A DNA stretch of 5,199 nucleotides, taken from assembly GCA_024695315.1 (NCBI GenBank), contig JAILIJ010000214.1, forward strand, positions 1 through 5,199, written 5' to 3'. Of the stretch, positions 4,730 to 5,199 are shown piece after piece. Under the pieces are notes generated by a model. The model saw nothing but the letters and a program-made list of their open reading frames with translations. It was not told the DNA's origin and made no database searches. Positions within the stretch are counted from its first letter, which is position 1; the number at the start of each line of letters is the position of its first letter. The position numbers were made by a program, and so were the translations under genes. The DNA is from Bacteroidaceae bacterium (GTDB taxonomy: Bacteria; Bacteroidota; Bacteroidia; Bacteroidales; Bacteroidaceae).

Positions 4730-5199
4730 TTAATGATTATTATATACCTTAATCATCATACCGTCTGCACGTTTCATGAGATTGACTCCCTTTGCGGGCA
4801 TATTGACGGCTTGTCCGTTAATGGAATAGATAGAGGCGGATTTGTCATTATATGTTATCTTTTTGATGGCAGCTGCATCCTCATACACAAATTTTATGGT
4901 TATGGATGGACCAGAAGCAAGAATGTCCCCGTATGTTGTTTGTGAAACGCCGAACTCATTTTCAGAAACACTATAGCTCACTTTGTCGGCTCTTATTGTA
5001 ACTGTAGATTCTCCATAGGATGCAGGAAGCCAGTCGAGCATTAAGTCGTCCTGACATGATGCCGTCAACACCCCTTGTTTTGTGTATGTGCCAGATTCGG
5101 AATAGCCTTGACAATTTCCTAACATGCAAAACTGAATCTTTCCTGATGATAAGGTGTTTACATCTAATGTGATCTTAGCACCGGTCTCGGATGAAGTGG
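4730..5199 (-). CDS. large secreted protein with sorting-type C-terminus, 3' end only
   Basis: The frame is open from the right edge to a TAA at 4730-4732, giving the last 155 residues; the start lies outside the window. The ATG at 5125 is internal, because the frame continues upstream of it as KITLDVNTLSSGKIQFC. Visible residues 10-106 look like a beta-sandwich with a Cys pair in IQFCMLGNC (21-29), a third Cys in TASCQD and a strand SITIKFVYE near its end. The last 36 residues (SASIYSINGQAVNMPAKGVNLMKRADGM then MIKVYNNH) match the layout of Bacteroidetes C-terminal sorting modules: IYxxxGxxV, a PAKGV turn, then a basic KV ending. Such modules direct proteins to the type IX secretion system in the phylum. 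Export is therefore inferred; function is unknown. It may be a sibling of the left-hand gene, but no shared region is visible here. Confidence 0.85.
   Translation of the reverse strand, partial: TSSETGAKITLDVNTLSSGKIQFCMLGNCQGYSESGTYTKQGVLTASCQDDLMLDWLPASYGESTVTIRADKVSYSVSENEFGVSQTTYGDILASGPSITIKFVYEDAAAIKKITYNDKSASIYSINGQAVNMPAKGVNLMKRADGMMIKVYNNH

Noticed and set aside
4733..4945. 70-codon plus-strand frame (MIIIYLNHHTVCTF...)
   Set aside because: It is entirely antisense to the well-supported C-terminal sorting region of the right-hand gene.
4730..5125. ATG at 5125 as the start of a complete 131-residue protein
   Set aside because: The same frame stays open for 24 more codons to the window edge with coding-like sequence, and the MLGNC methionine sits inside a Cys-pair motif, so it is internal.

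Overview
The window looks like a chromosomal segment of a Bacteroidales bacterium, most likely Prevotella or a close relative. Three things point there. A near-perfect Bacteroidetes sigma-type promoter (TTG, 20 bases, TACCTTTG) precedes the central gene. Leaders are A-rich with no clear Shine-Dalgarno sequence. The proteins are typical of the phylum: a TPR / one-membrane-span / coiled-coil / LuxR-like HTH regulator, and large secreted proteins with fibronectin-III-like modules and a C-terminal surface-sorting-type tail. The identification rests on motifs read by eye; no search was run.

Layout: all three convincing genes are on the minus strand, so transcription runs right to left. At the right edge (4730-5199) is the 3' end of a large secreted protein with a sorting-type C-terminus, followed by a strong terminator hairpin (4587-4648). 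Next comes about 1.1 kb with no convincing intact gene (about 3530-4590). It holds a degenerate short tandem repeat, small inverted repeats and what may be gene relics, one showing an IPKGTRD motif as at the histidyl-tRNA synthetase N-terminus. The complete central gene (1726-3381) encodes a membrane-spanning TPR sensor with a cytoplasmic HTH. It has its own promoter, an operator-like dyad over the -33 element, and a leader with a hairpin and two tiny reading frames. At the left (1-1482) is the 5' part of a secreted protein with a signal peptide, a probable propeller-like region and Ig/FN3-like modules. It has its own -7 box inside a 13-base imperfect dyad, and two poly-G/poly-C tracts one helical turn apart lie just upstream.

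Working hypothesis: the regulator senses something with its extracytoplasmic TPR array and controls the neighbouring secreted-protein gene and possibly itself. Adjacency and the operator-like structures suggest this; nothing in the sequence proves it. I see no CRISPR array, tRNA, rRNA, intact insertion sequence, or signs of a defence or other novel multi-gene system.
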